Notes: generated by a model from the letters alone, not told the origin. A DNA stretch of 64,000 nucleotides from Aspidapion aeneum (GCA_963576565.1 OY755047.1:21397171-21461170), one strand, 5' to 3'; positions 11,226 through 21,656 are shown, numbered from the stretch's first letter. A program made the numbers and translations.

Positions 11226-11375
11226 CAACAAAGAAAGGAAGGATATGTGACAATTTGTAAACAAAAATTGTTTTTTTTTAGTTGACCGCGGCGCGAGTTA
11301 GGATTTTATTTTAAAAAATATTATTACTCGACTTTTTTTCGGTTTAGTTTTTAAAAAATATCCTTCCTTTCTTGA
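11226..11375. repeat. Short inverted repeat
   Basis: 'agaaaggaaggatat' near 11232 is mirrored by 'atatccttcctttct' near 11360, with the flanks 'ctgtcaa' and 'ttgacag' extending the match. The loop of about 110 bp is AT-rich. Likely a small foldback or MITE remnant. Confidence 0.5.
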
Positions 11376-11689
11376 CAGTTTACAATAATTGTGTAATACT
11401 TTTATATAGTTGATAAAAATTTAATTCTAAAAATCACCGACTAGCACCATCAGACAACTTACTAAAAAATTGTACACATATCCTTGTGAAATTTAGAAGT
11501 TCCATATCTATTTTATTTTCAATTTTAAACTTTTAATCAAGTAACAAATTAAAAGTTTTCAAAAGTGTACAAGAGATATACATACAGGACTTCTAGTTTT
11601 TAAACAAATTCTAATAGCTAATGATGGTGAGATGATGATACTTTTTTAAATGAATGTTTTTTTAACCACAATCTTAGCCTCGTTGGGTA

Positions 11690-11945
11690 TCTTCGCAGAG
11701 GATACAAAAGTTCTTTATTTTCATAGCAAGTGCGGAATATCGTTTCCCTATTCAAAATATAGGGGTGAAGTATACCCCTCGAAGGGGGTTTGTGCTACAA
11801 AAATTTCAAGATAGCCAAAAAGTGTCCCCCTTGCAAACAAAATCGACGTGTCCGAGTGTTTCTCCAAATTCGCACTCTAAATACCCAAAAAGGCCTCTGT
11901 TTCGATGTTCGTGAAACACCATGTATATATATTTAAAGGCACAGG
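11690..11945. repeat. Dispersed repeat, family of 55960-56620
   Basis: The block with 'caaaatataggggtgaagta', 'tacccctcgaag' and 'cttgcaaacaaaatcgacgt' recurs at 56440-56535 in the same orientation, at 56035-56130 in reverse complement, and in diverged form at 30480-30610. Ends with 'aacaccatgtatata', close to the 'caccctgtata' ending of other insect MITEs. Non-coding. Confidence 0.6.
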
Positions 11946-12836
11946 GAGATCACAGGAAATTTTTTTAACAACGGCAACAAAGCACTCCCGGGTGTGGCGC
12001 TACTGTTCCGAGTCTCGAGGGGGGGCGCTCTCTATGGCTCTTTTTAAAATTGCAACATACAATCCTCTATGTTGAGTTTTGCATGTATGTTGTTGATACC
12101 ATGTACTTTTGCATATTTTGGTGAACCTTAATTATTTGATAAAAAATGTACTTACAGATTGAAGGACGTCATTTCGTGAGTGAAACGACTCCACTGGACT
12201 CGAGTCCAGTAATTCCTGTTTTACATGGGGGGAACCCCCCTCCCTTTCTCCTACGGGTGAGTTGATGTTTGTGTAGCTATGTCTCGAAACCTATTTAAAA
12301 TAAATACATATTAATAGAACCTATATTTTAAACAAATTTGTAATTTAAATATGGTTTTCATATTACATAGTCATGCAGGTTTGACATGCTTTATGATATA
12401 TAAAACACAATCCATTGTGGCACTTCTTTGAAATAGCAGATAGGTACTGCTAGGTAGCGCTCGACTTAGACAGAGTACGAAGCCTTTAAGTGATTTTGTG
12501 ACAATGTGTGCTTTATAAAAAAACAACAATAAAAAAAGAGGGACACATTCATTTAAACAAAATTTTAAGCTGATCTTGAAAATTGAATAAAAAATACCAA
12601 CTGTATGTAGTCTCTCCAAAACTAAAAAGAACAGATTAAATTCCGTTGAAATTTTTAAAATATTTATAAAAAAACAACACATACCGAAAAAAAAAGTTAT
12701 AGGCCCCCTCTCCAAAACAGCTAGCTTTAAAGCTTGGTTTAACAAGATACGGTTTAAGCTTTTCTTGTAAAACGAGACTCCCAAGAGGGGGTTACTTTTA
12801 GAGCAAAATAAAAAAACGGACTTTACTTTACATATA
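11946..12836. other. Intergenic, no gene recognised
   Basis: Contains C- and G-rich patches (about 11985-12030 and 12225-12245) in an AT-rich background. The 137-codon minus frame at 12371-12784 is rich in F, L and I with no recognised motif and is probably fortuitous. Confidence 0.4.
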
Positions 12837-13756
12837 CCAGGTGGGCCAAAAAAAACCGGTCAATTTTTTTTTATAACTTTTGAACTATATCATCGATTTT
12901 AATGGGATAAACTGCACTTGGCAGAGAATTAATCAGAGTTTTGACTAAATATATTTTTTTGTCCGCCATTGCAAAATCCAAGATGGCGGATGAAATAAAA
13001 TTGTACCCTAAGATGCTCGTTTATTCTTGTGTTGCGAACATGTTTTAATTATCGATTATGATCGTTAAAGAGCAATCAATTCCTACCATGATTTTTTTTA
13101 TTTTATTAAAATCGGTCTAATAATAACGAATTTATAAGGAAATTAATGCAGAGAGGATTGGCAATGCAATCGTATAATCTGTAAAACAGTTGTGCGAGGG
13201 GAAACTTGTGCTTTTCTATAAATTAAAAAAAAAAACTAAAACATTTTCGGAAAATAAGAATAAACACGCCATTTTGAAGAATCAAGTATGATTATGTCCG
13301 CCATCTTAAATTTTGATCATGATCTTTAAAAAGCAATCAATTCTCACCAGGATATTTTTTATTTGATTAAAATCGGTTCAGTAATCAATTTATTAGGAAG
13401 TAAATGCAGACACGATTGGCAAGGCAATCGGAAATAATGCAAAACAATGTTGTATTTTTTTAGAACCACTAAACGATTTTGCTGATTCGTACCTTGTTGT
13501 GTGCAGCAAGAATGCAGCTTTTTACTAATTTAAAAAAATAATTACAGGTTCGCAACACCAGAATAAACGAGCATCTTTAAAGGATACATTTTAATTTCGT
13601 CCGCCGTCTTGGATTTTGAGACGGCGAACAAAAAAATATATTTAGTCAAAACTCTGATTCATTCTGTGCCAAGTGCAGTTTGTCCCATTAAAATCGATTA
13701 TATAGTTCAAAAGTTATAATGAAAAAAAAACTATCCGGTTTTTTTGGACCACCCGG
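12837..13756. mobile_element. Non-autonomous DNA element with long terminal inverted repeats
   Basis: The outer ends read 'ccaggtgggccaaaaaaa' and, in reverse complement, 'ccgggtggtccaaaaaaa', flanked by TA on both sides, as expected for Tc1/mariner-like insertion. Inverted similarity continues inward for roughly 190 bp ('aaaactctgatt' against 'aatcagagtttt', and 'gcgaacaaa' against 'tttgtccgcc'). The interior also holds a direct duplication: 'aaagagcaatcaattc' with a following 'attggcaatgcaatcg' near 13065-13170, and a second version near 13325-13430. No transposase remains. Confidence 0.75.
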
Positions 13757-14019
13757 TACATCATTAAAAAATTTTAGGTCGATAATCGAATAAAAAAATA
13801 CCAATTATGTGAAATATCTAAAAAACCGAAAGTGACGGGTGAAGTTCGATTGCTTATGAAAAAACCTTAAAAAAGCAATTTTTCATAATAAAAAAATTTC
13901 ATAAGAACAAAATGCAGTTTTTACTATTATTCATCTCTTGAAATTTTAGGCATTTTTTCTCTCGTACTCGAAAACCACATATTGATGCGATGCTCTGTTA
14001 AAAAACATTTTTTTCATTT

Positions 14020-14300
14020 TTTAACTGTCAAAAAACTGCCATTATCATTAATATATTGGATTAATGGACAGTGCCACACTATTTTTCTTCAAAGTTTCAC
14101 AAAAATCGGACTAGCGGTTTAGGAGTTATCGTGGGTCGGACAGACATACACACACACAGACTAACGTCACGACGATATTGCAAAATACACCCACTTTCGG
14201 ATCTATTTAAAAAAAATAAACATTTGTCGAAAACAATACCTTCTCTAGCCATTGTTGCGCAGACTAGGAAGTTAAAAATAGACCGGTGTACCATGGACTA
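14020..14300. repeat. Dispersed repeat with 'cggacagacatac' motif
   Basis: 'cggactagcggtttaggagt' followed by 'cggacagacatacacacaca' and 'gtcacgacgatattgc'. Related blocks with the same order lie at about 44570-44770 (reverse complement) and 62490-62600. They probably mark the 3' or terminal region of one transposon family. No coding content recognised. Confidence 0.5.
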
Positions 14301-14598
14301 GCACCCTGTAGAGTAATGTTATAGTATACAGTTAAAACACCTAAATGCCTTTTTTATTTATCCATAGAAATCTCGCTGTCCACCATATGTCTCTAGATAA
14401 AAAATTGTTATGTATTTTCAAACCAGTAAAATACACTCGAAGACTGGGAAAGCAGATGTGCTTTTGAATAAATCGTTTTATATGCTTTTAAACCGTATTT
14501 TACTTTTTTCGGGCGTCCTGTTTGGTGCGCAATCATTAAATAGCCTCGTTTCGTGCGCATAGTCCCTAACGACAAAATTTTTATACTACGGTACATAG

Positions 14599-15412
14599 AA
14601 TGAACCGAACCGAACCGAACAGTCTTCCAGGCAGAGGTTTACGCTATACTGGCGGTAAAATGGGAGGAAGAAATTAGGAACGAAACAGGAAAACGACTCT
14701 GCATCTGTTCAGGCAGTCAAGCTGCGCTGAAAGCACTGTGCAAACCAACCATGTCCGCGGGTTTGGTGCAGGAGTGTGCGGATGCACTTCAGGAGTTGGC
14801 TGGCGTAAGAGAGGTGGAGCTCGTATGGGTCCCAGGCCACATGGGAGTCCCAGGAAACGATAAAGCGGACGGACTCGGACCAGAGCCTTTAGTGGGGCTC
14901 ACAAGAGAGCAAAGGAAGTACAGAGTGGACCCAGAAAGAGATACAAAGGTAATGGACCAACAGAGGAAACGCCAGACATGCGAAGGAGTATGTGACAGGA
15001 TACAGCAAATCCCGTAGGGACAGGCTGCTCCGTAGAACACGAAGAGAGGTGGGAGCCATAGTGGGAGTCCTAGCCGGACACTGCATTCTACAGGGACACC
15101 TGGCAAAGATGAGAGTGAAGGAGGACGCGACGTGCGAGCGATGTTGGGCCGAGGACGCGACCTCGGCGCATTTCCTCTCATCATATGAAGCATACAAGGA
15201 GGCAAGAAGAGAGGTATTCGAAGAGGAAGCCTTTGAGACGGAGGACCTCCTGAATCTGAGGTGGCCCGATATTCTGGCCTTTGTACAGAAGACGGGCAGA
15301 TTCCTTAGCGAAGGAAGGACGCAGTAGGGGGGATGCCCGGGGGTTGGCGAAAAGGGCGCTTCATGTGCCTAGTCGCCAGGCCTAGAGCCTACCCCACACT
15401 ACTAATACTACT
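14599..15412 (+). mobile_element. 5'-truncated LINE insertion with 15-bp target duplication
   Basis: The insertion is bracketed by an identical 15-bp direct repeat 'tactacggtacatag' at 14584-14598 and 15413-15427. It begins with three and a half copies of a 'ccgaa' pentamer, then runs into an RNase H domain and a terminal cysteine motif, and ends in 'actactaatacta' after a GC-richer 3' region. The 3' region matches, in reverse complement, a fragment at 57428-57520 that ends in a (TAG)n tail, which identifies the 3' end of the family. Confidence 0.85.
14619..15327 (+). pseudogene. LINE RNase H domain and C-terminal cysteine motif (frameshifted)
   Basis: From 14619 the frame reads VFQAEVYAILAVKWE, then 'CICSGSQAALKAL', then 'VELVWVPGHMGVPGNDKAD', the usual order of an RNase H domain in RNase H-bearing LINEs such as the I, R1 and LOA groups. 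The second catalytic position, normally Asp in 'sDSqaA', is Gly here (SGSQAA). The frame ends at 15017; a shift leads into the frame at 14992-15327, with 'HLAKMRVKEDATCERCWAED' and 'SAHFL', a degenerate form of the C-terminal CCHC-like motif. Endonuclease and reverse transcriptase parts are absent through 5' truncation. Confidence 0.8.
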
Positions 15413-15739
15413 TACTACGGTACATAGGGAATTCACATTTAATGAAAAAACTTTGGTTTTTGGAAATGGTCCATAGAAAGTATTATTTGCTATGACTAAC
15501 CGGACCCACATGACAACCAATTTGACAAGAAATTATTATACATTTATTAGGGGTTGGACAATTTCAAAAACTAAAGTACGGTCGAAAATATACGCACCAA
15601 ACAGACACAACAAATCATTTCATATGCTTCTAGACTGTTTAGACTTTTATTAAGTGTTATGGAATTATTATTATTTGGGCTTATGTTTTGTTTTTAGGGT
15701 TTAAGTGGGTATGTTTTTATTGAGGACAGCGCCTTGTGG

Positions 15740-16095
15740 GTACCGGTGAAAAGATGCAAAGATTAAATTTCGAATACAAAAATCTTGAATACATTTGCTC
15801 AAAATACAAAAGATCAAAAACAAAAAAATCGAACAACAAAATCTCAAAAAACAAAAGATCAAACGACAACATTTTGAAAATTAAACGGTCAAACGATAAA
15901 ATCTGGAAAAACAATAGCTCGGGTTAGTTTTGACCTAGTTTGGTTAGTATCATAACCAACTTAAATCTATTGATGTTCGAACTTTTGTTTTTCGAGAATT
16001 TGTCATTCAAACTTTCAACATTCAAGATTTTCTCGCTCGAGCTTTTGTCGTTCAAACTTTTGATTTTCGAGTTTTTCTTTCAAGTTTTTTTTTGA
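15740..16095. repeat. Foldback with minisatellite arms (~30-bp unit)
   Basis: Left arm 15780-15915 consists of alternating segments such as 'aaaagatcaaa' and 'aaaatctcaaaaaacaaaag', with a period of roughly 30 bp. The right arm 15970-16090 holds the same units in reverse complement ('cttttgtttttcgaga', 'ttgtcgttcaaac'). The spacer of about 55 bp includes 'ctcgggttagttttgaccta'. Another run in the right-arm orientation lies at 17565-17715. The open frames across it (15717-15927) are translations of the repeat and not genes. Confidence 0.65.
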
Positions 16096-16140
16096 GAGCC
16101 GTTCTCTTGTCTTGCCTCATCTCTCGTGATTTATATCTGG

Positions 16141-16630
16141 CAGAAAAAGTTTTTAGACACCCTGTGTAAAAGTGGTTTTTCAAGGTGATTTTTATAATTT
16201 ATCCTATTTACTTTTTTTCCAAAATGAAGTGTCCATTCTGGGATATACTCTGTATATGCATACATACAATAAATGAAGAAGTAAATACAATAGATGTAGT
16301 AAAACACCTCGTTGATGCCGATTAAATAAAAGCTGTGGAAAAGTTTTGCATCGCTTTATTTATTTAAAACTGTACCTAAAATCCTAAGTGTTCGTTAGTA
16401 AAAGATTATTTTGTGTTTTGCCCTTTGATGCATGCCGGTAGCAAACCAATTGAGATATTAAATTTTAAATAAAATGTATGGCGATGGCTGGTCATTCGGA
16501 GTTAATCTCAGGACCGGATTAAAATAAATTTACTATAAAATACGTTTCACATTGTTTTCACGAAAAATTATTTGTACTGCCAGAAAAAATAAAAAAATTG
16601 TTTGATGTTGCCAATAATAATCACAAAATA
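16141..16630. other. Intergenic, nothing firm
   Basis: Contains 'gacaccctgtgta' near 16158 and a loosely matching 'tatactctgtata' near 16240, perhaps a worn short MITE. No coding frame recognised. Confidence 0.4.
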
Positions 16631-16633
16631 AAT

Positions 16634-16793
16634 ATATAAACATGGGCGCACCCAGGGGGGGGGGCGGGGCCCGGGCCCCCCCCCCAAGCCTAAGATTTTT
16701 GTATATATTTTCCACATATTTCATGAATAAACACAAAAAATAGCATGAAATAAGGCCTCGGGCCCCCCCCAAGACATATTCCTGGGTGCGCTA
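16634..16793. mobile_element. Short hAT-like MITE with GC-rich ends
   Basis: Ends read 'gggcgcacccagg' and 'cctgggtgcgctactg', followed inward by runs of G or C. The core 'tattttccacatatttcatg' plus 'aatagcatgaaat' recurs at 43411-43548 and, in reverse complement, at 63832-64000. The 'cagtggcg' type of terminus is common in hAT-related MITEs. No clean 8-bp target duplication was found here. Confidence 0.65.
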
Positions 16794-17395
16794 CTGATAT
16801 AAATAAACACGTTTAGCTAAATTTTCTTTCGCTATACGCTTACATAGAATGATTTAGTTGCAGGTAGTAAGTTACGGTCTCCGGTTTTCACATTATACTT
16901 AATTTTATTATTATACAATTATTATATTTAACTTCCAAGTAAGAGCGAAATCTATTTTTCTAGAAAACATAATTTTCAACCCGTTAGCAACAAGGCCTTT
17001 GTACCAGCTCTTAAGTCCTATGCAAGCGCTGATATAAGAGTTTTTCTACAGAGTTTTTCGAATAGATACTAAAATATGAGTAATACGTTCATGTCTTCTG
17101 TCTTTAAAGAATTTGCTGGCCAAAATATCTAACCCTCGTAAATGCCAAATTTTGATAGGAGGGATATTTTTTTAATCGATACACCCTACATTTTTAGATT
17201 TTTGTTTTCTTCTTACTTTAAAACTGTTTACAGCATTTTCAGATACAACGCATTATTAACATAAATAATTAATTTATCAGAGCATACATGTTGTCAAGGA
17301 AGGAATGTATGACAATTTTTGCATACCTATTATTTAAAAAAACAGTACATAAATTAATATGAACAGATGGTAAATCGTAGAAATTTATAAAACCA
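16794..17395. other. Intergenic, nothing recognised
   Basis: AT-rich without coding frames or clear repeats. 'tgttgtcaaggaaggaatg' near 17291 resembles the inverted-repeat arm at 11232. Confidence 0.4.
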
Positions 17396-17399
17396 ACCT

Positions 17400-17720
17400 T
17401 TTTTGCTCGAGAGAACGAGAGAATCCAAAGTCTCTCGACGAGAGGGTCTCTTTCTCGTCTTGTCTCGAGCTTTCATTCGAGAGAAAATATCTCTCTCGTC
17501 TCGTCGACAGAGGGCGAGACGAGACGAGAGGCGAGAATCTCTCGTCTCGGCGGCAACACTACTTTTGATTTTGGAAAATTTATAGTTTGACCTTTTGCTT
17601 TTTAAGATTTTGTCGTTCAATCTTTTGTTTTTCGAGATTTTCAGTCTCTGAACTTTTGTATTTCGAGTTTTTGTCATTCGAGCTTTTGCATTCAGGATTT
17701 TATCTTTCTAGGTATGTTCA
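17400..17720. repeat. CTCG/GAGA-rich palindromic block plus ~30-bp repeat array
   Basis: 17405-17550 is dense in 'ctcgtctcg' and 'gagacgagacgagag' words, giving many overlapping hairpins. It is followed at 17565-17715 by repeats of the type 'ttttgtcgttcaa' and 'cttttgtttttcgagatttt', the same unit as at 15970-16090. Both strands show open frames because the repeat avoids stops; none is a gene. Confidence 0.6.
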
Positions 17721-17922
17721 GTTATTCTTCATAAATCAGTACAAACACAGTTTTTCGTTAATTTTAATGAGAAAAACATGTGTGCTTCACACTCCCTCTC
17801 ATTAGCTTACTGTAAAATGATGAGTAAAATCACATAAAAAATAAGTAATGGATAAAGATTTCCTGTTTTTTTGTTTAATCCATAGGCGTGGTGAATTACA
17901 AATAACGAAATAAGTCATTATT

Positions 17923-18566
17923 AAAAATCAAAGAAGTTTCGTGGCTAATCGGGTAAAAAGGAGTTTTTGTTTCTCTCATATTGTGGGTAGCTTGAAAGCT
18001 TAACCTCACGGGGGTCCAAGATCTAATGAACACCTAATAAGTGTTGACAGTTAACTGTTTAGTGCTTATGGGACTCCTCAGAACACTGCTTGGTCAATGT
18101 GACACCCTGGCGAAGTTAATTAGACGGTTTTGTCTCTAATCCAATGTAAATATTGAGAAAACTCTCGCAAGAAGCGCCCTCTACCGAGATACGAGAGAAA
18201 CTAGAACAAGAGTAGGCGAAAATAAACCTCTATACATATCGATCAATGAAAAGATCGATTGCAAATAAAAAGAAACAAACCTATCCAATCCGTGACCTAC
18301 GACAGCTCTTGTTTTTCAGGCCAGATCAACGCTGATTAGCAAGGGTGTCCCATTGAACCAGCAGTGTTCTGAGGAGTCCCATAAGGACGAAACAGTTAAC
18401 TGTCTGTCAACACTTATTAGGTGTCCATTAGATCTTGGACCCCCGTGAGGTTAAGCTTTCAAGCTGCCTACGGAAAAATATGAGAGAAACAAAAACTCCT
18501 TTTTACCCGATTAGCCACGAACCTTGTGTGATTTTTAAATTCACGGGTACTAAATTTCACGTTTGT
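17923..18566. mobile_element. Foldback element with 12-bp target duplication (copy A)
   Basis: Long inverted arms: 'gtttcgtggctaatcggg' near 17936 is mirrored by 'cccgattagccacgaa' near 18506, and 'ggggtccaagatctaatg' near 18010 by 'cattagatcttggacccc' near 18424. The right side carries an extra tail of about 30 bp ('aaattcacgggtac...cacgtttgt'). A 12-bp repeat 'taagtcattatt' flanks it at 17911-17922 and 18567-18578. Related copies lie at 24252-24797 and 55116-55773. The element sits in the intron right after the BTB exon, about 34 bp from the splice donor. Confidence 0.75.
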
Positions 18567-18593
18567 TAAGTCATTATTGTGATATGAAAAAAA

Positions 18594-18599
18594 ACTTAC
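18594..18599 (-). other. Splice donor GTAAGT of the BTB exon
   Basis: On the minus strand the exon ends 'gattcgcaa' and the intron opens with a perfect GTAAGT. The boundary falls between codons (phase 0). Past it, the frame continues only as far as sequence of the foldback element, which supports splicing here. Confidence 0.8.
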
Positions 18600-19223
18600 T
18601 TGCGAATCTGCATTACTCTGCCTATCAACCGAATTCGATGTGTTATCACAGTTGTTGTTTGACGCCGTTCTTTTCCTCTTCAGCGCCGGACTATCTACGC
18701 TATGTCTTCCGTCTCTGTCCCTCTCCCTGCCGCCGCTCTCTCTGTCTCGCTCGCTCCTATCGCGGTCGGGCCGATCGCCTCTGTCTCTATCTCTGTCTTT
18801 CCTGGGCAATCTGTCAAGCGATTCGTTCGTTTCCGAGCCTATACTGTTACTGTCGGTTAATCCTCGGATTTGTAAGGATTCGGCGGTTTTTAAAAAGGCG
18901 GGAAGCAGATTTTGTGACACGTTTACTTCGCCTTTATACATAAATTCTAAGAGTGCCTTGACTTCGCCCGGACTGACGTCTTTTAAAAAGACAATCGGAT
19001 GTTTTTCCGGGTATTGCACAAACAAAGTCTCGAAATAGGGCGAGCACGCTGACAGGATCAGCTGATGGGCCTTAAACACGTGACCGTTAGAGGCTAGAGT
19101 GACGTCACAGAGGACTTGGTCTCTGAGGAAGTCCGATAGTACGTCTGTGAAGTTTTTGTGGTGGTTGTTCCAGCGCAAGCAGTACTGTTGAGTGTCCATT
19201 TTGTCCTGGTTTTGATGTGTGAC
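18600..19223 (-). CDS. BTB/TTK-type domain exon of a BTB-zinc-finger transcription factor
   Basis: Translation starts at 19199 ([17 protein letters not shown]) and runs 200 codons to the donor at 18599. Residues 1-118 form a BTB/POZ domain of the insect TTK subgroup: [71 protein letters not shown]. These domains mediate homo- and heteromeric pairing of nuclear regulators. Residues about 130-175 are a charged RD/RE-rich linker ('[19 protein letters not shown]') followed by a basic 'LKRKR', a possible nuclear signal. The DNA-binding zinc fingers should lie on downstream exons, at lower coordinates, and are not in evidence in this window. A pyrimidine tract and 'caaacag' acceptor place the exon start at 19223, leaving 24 bp of 5' leader. 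The domain looks closest to the fruitless group among BTB-zinc-finger proteins, but lola-, tramtrack- and broad-like relatives cannot be excluded, so no symbol is given. Confidence 0.88.
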
Positions 19224-19225
19224 CT

Positions 19226-20710
19226 GTTTGAAGAAGAAGAAGAAAATTAGATTACAACTGAAGACAGCACAAATGGTTAACTTTTTCCTGTGTCAAATCC
19301 TAAATAGAGAAAAACTGTTACACTTTTTATTATTTTTGGTTAAAAACAAAGTTACACAATACAATGCACAATGATGTTGGTCGTCCTAAGCGTGGTTTTC
19401 TTCTGTTTTGCATACTAATTCTAGAATATATACACAGAAAAAAATTATATCAAATCAAAAACGGCTTTCCTATGCAAAAGAAATATCCGCTTCAAAAGAA
19501 GATAATTTTCTTCTTGGAATATTGCTTTCACTGAAGGCAAACCATATTTTATTATAAAATACATTTGTTTCCTTCCAAGAAAATATTGGCTTATTTTTAG
19601 GAAAAAAAACTTTCTTGCATAAACACATTTTAAGTCTGCTTTCAAGTCAATTAATGAATTGTTTTCTTAAGAAATTTTTATTTAAAAAAAAACGGGGTTT
19701 TACATATTTTTCTGATTATGTCTTAACAAGTACTTAATTGCAATGATTAGGGACATTTTGGGTTAGCGTTGTTGTTATTGCTGAGTCAGCGCATTCCTTT
19801 TTTGTTATTTACGGTAACCGTTGTTTTAAAGGTTAGTTTTGTATTGTTTTTTTTAATGCAGTCAAATGTTTTACTATAATTCGGTAGTTTGGTTTATAAA
19901 AAGCTATAAATTTATTAAAAATAAATAAACAAATATAAATAAACAAAAAGTTGAAGGAATGTGAAACTACTAAATTAACATTTGTATTATGCTAATCTTT
20001 AGTGTTTTAAAATCTATCTTTTTTGCCCTGAATGTTACCGTTATTCTTAGTAACAATAACGGTAAGAGCTGTCACATTTTAAGTTATTTTAACTGACTGA
20101 AAATGTCCCTATTATATAGTCAAAGTTTATTGTTATGTATAATCCTATTCAAACTTAACTACACTAAGCTTATAACTAAACCTTAAACCATTACAGACTA
20201 AGGTCACTATATAACGAAGTTCCTTCTTAGAAGCCCTTATTACAGACTACCTATTGTATTTAAACTATACATACCAAAGATTAAAACCAACTTATATTAA
20301 TTTATACTTATTTTCTGTCGGAACATGTGAGAATAAGGTTTAAAGCGCACTCTATGTTCTTTGTACTGTACTTTTAGTTTTCACTTAGATTTGGGTTATG
20401 TATAGTCATTGGGTATATCGATAACAAATTACTAGATAACTGCAAGTATAGTAAATAGAAGATAGTGTGCTCTTTTAAGAACATAAAATATTTCAAATCG
20501 AGATAACGCTTTTTTTTACGTCTTGATTTCAGAAAATTGTTGTTAAAATTCTTAGTCTATACTTTCTTGAATCAAGAAAGTACAGCCTTCTAATTGAGAA
20601 AATAATGGTTTTTATTTAAGAGATGGAATGTCTTGATTGCAAATCTTGCTTTGAGAGAAGAGATAGAGAAAATAAGTTTTCCACTCCCTCCTTAACATAT
20701 TTAGAAGATA
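19226..20710. other. Upstream intron or intergenic, nothing recognised
   Basis: AT-rich. Upstream of the BTB exon this is probably intron, since the exon appears to begin at an acceptor. 20160-20300 has words shared with 47975-48070 ('aaaccattacagact', 'ccaaagattaaaacc'), so a worn dispersed repeat is present. The 66-codon minus frame at 19445-19645 shows no motif. Confidence 0.45.
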
Positions 20711-21317
20711 CAGGGTGTGCCATAACATAGGGGCCATGGAGAAAAATGGTTATATAACATGGAGGTGAACACACATCTGTTTTTAAGATATAGGATTTTT
20801 AAAGTTAGAGAAGTGGGGGAAAAGGGTTTTACAAAAAAAAGAAAATCTGTCACAGCCAGCTAATTACTCAGCTAATTGTGATTCAAAAATGTGTTATTCC
20901 TTTTTTTGATAAAATTAAAAAAGTAACCTTCAAAAATGTATAAAAAATAATAATGTCAAAAAAGTTAATTTTTGCTCACTGATCCCTTTAAAAAATATCA
21001 ATAATATTTTATTATTATGTCTCGCTATGATACCAAAAAAATAGTTTTTTCTAAAAAAAAATTCACCAACAAATTTTGTTAAAAATTATTTTCATTTCAA
21101 TTTATTGCTCTTGTTCTAATACACGACTTTACGCAATTTCATATTTTTACTGCATTTTTTAAAAAGTTATTAAAAAAGTTTAAAAATTCGCCAACTTTGA
21201 TACTCTGTATCTCGACAAAGAAAAAGTTTTGACCCAAGCATTATAGGAACTTTTTTATCAGACATGACCTCCTTTATCACCTGTTGGCCTATGGCCCCTA
21301 AGTTATGGGACACCCTG
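20711..21317. mobile_element. MITE, 'cagggtgtcccataac' family, copy 1
   Basis: Ends 'cagggtgtgccataaca' and, in reverse complement, 'cagggtgtcccataactta', flanked by TA. The interior carries 'aacacacatctgttttta', 'tctgtcacagccagc' and 'actcagctaattgtgattc', all found again at 27446-28040 and 52354-53059. TA flanks and the end motif point to a Tc1/mariner-type non-autonomous element. No transposase. Confidence 0.8.
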
Positions 21318-21656
21318 TATAATTTTTCTGTATAATTTTTACGCTACCCTCGTAAAATATGGTACCTATATATAAAACATTTCCAAACTTAAAATTAAAT
21401 TGTTCTTATCAATAAAATTATGTTGATGCATATATCTGTTGGGTTAATTATTATACACATTCATTATGTAGGTTGTACCTACTATCATAGTAGGTTTACA
21501 TGTAACATTGAGATTGTTTTAAACTTTTATCTAGGGTTAGAGGTAAATAAAGCAATCTAGGTTTGGGACAGTACATATCGGCGGAGTTTTGTGTTCTTGA
21601 AGCAACAAGCCTATTTTCAAATACCAAATTGTAAATAATGGAAGGACCTAAAACTA

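Noticed and set aside
12371..12784. 137-codon minus-strand gene
   Set aside because: Phe/Leu/Ile-rich frame without recognised domain, next to repeats; likely chance.
14789..15205. Minus-strand 138- and 102-codon frames
   Set aside because: Antisense shadows of the LINE RNase H region.
18563..19038. Plus-strand genes of 126 and 132 codons
   Set aside because: They are antisense shadows of the BTB exon, whose codon pattern and domain are clear on the minus strand.
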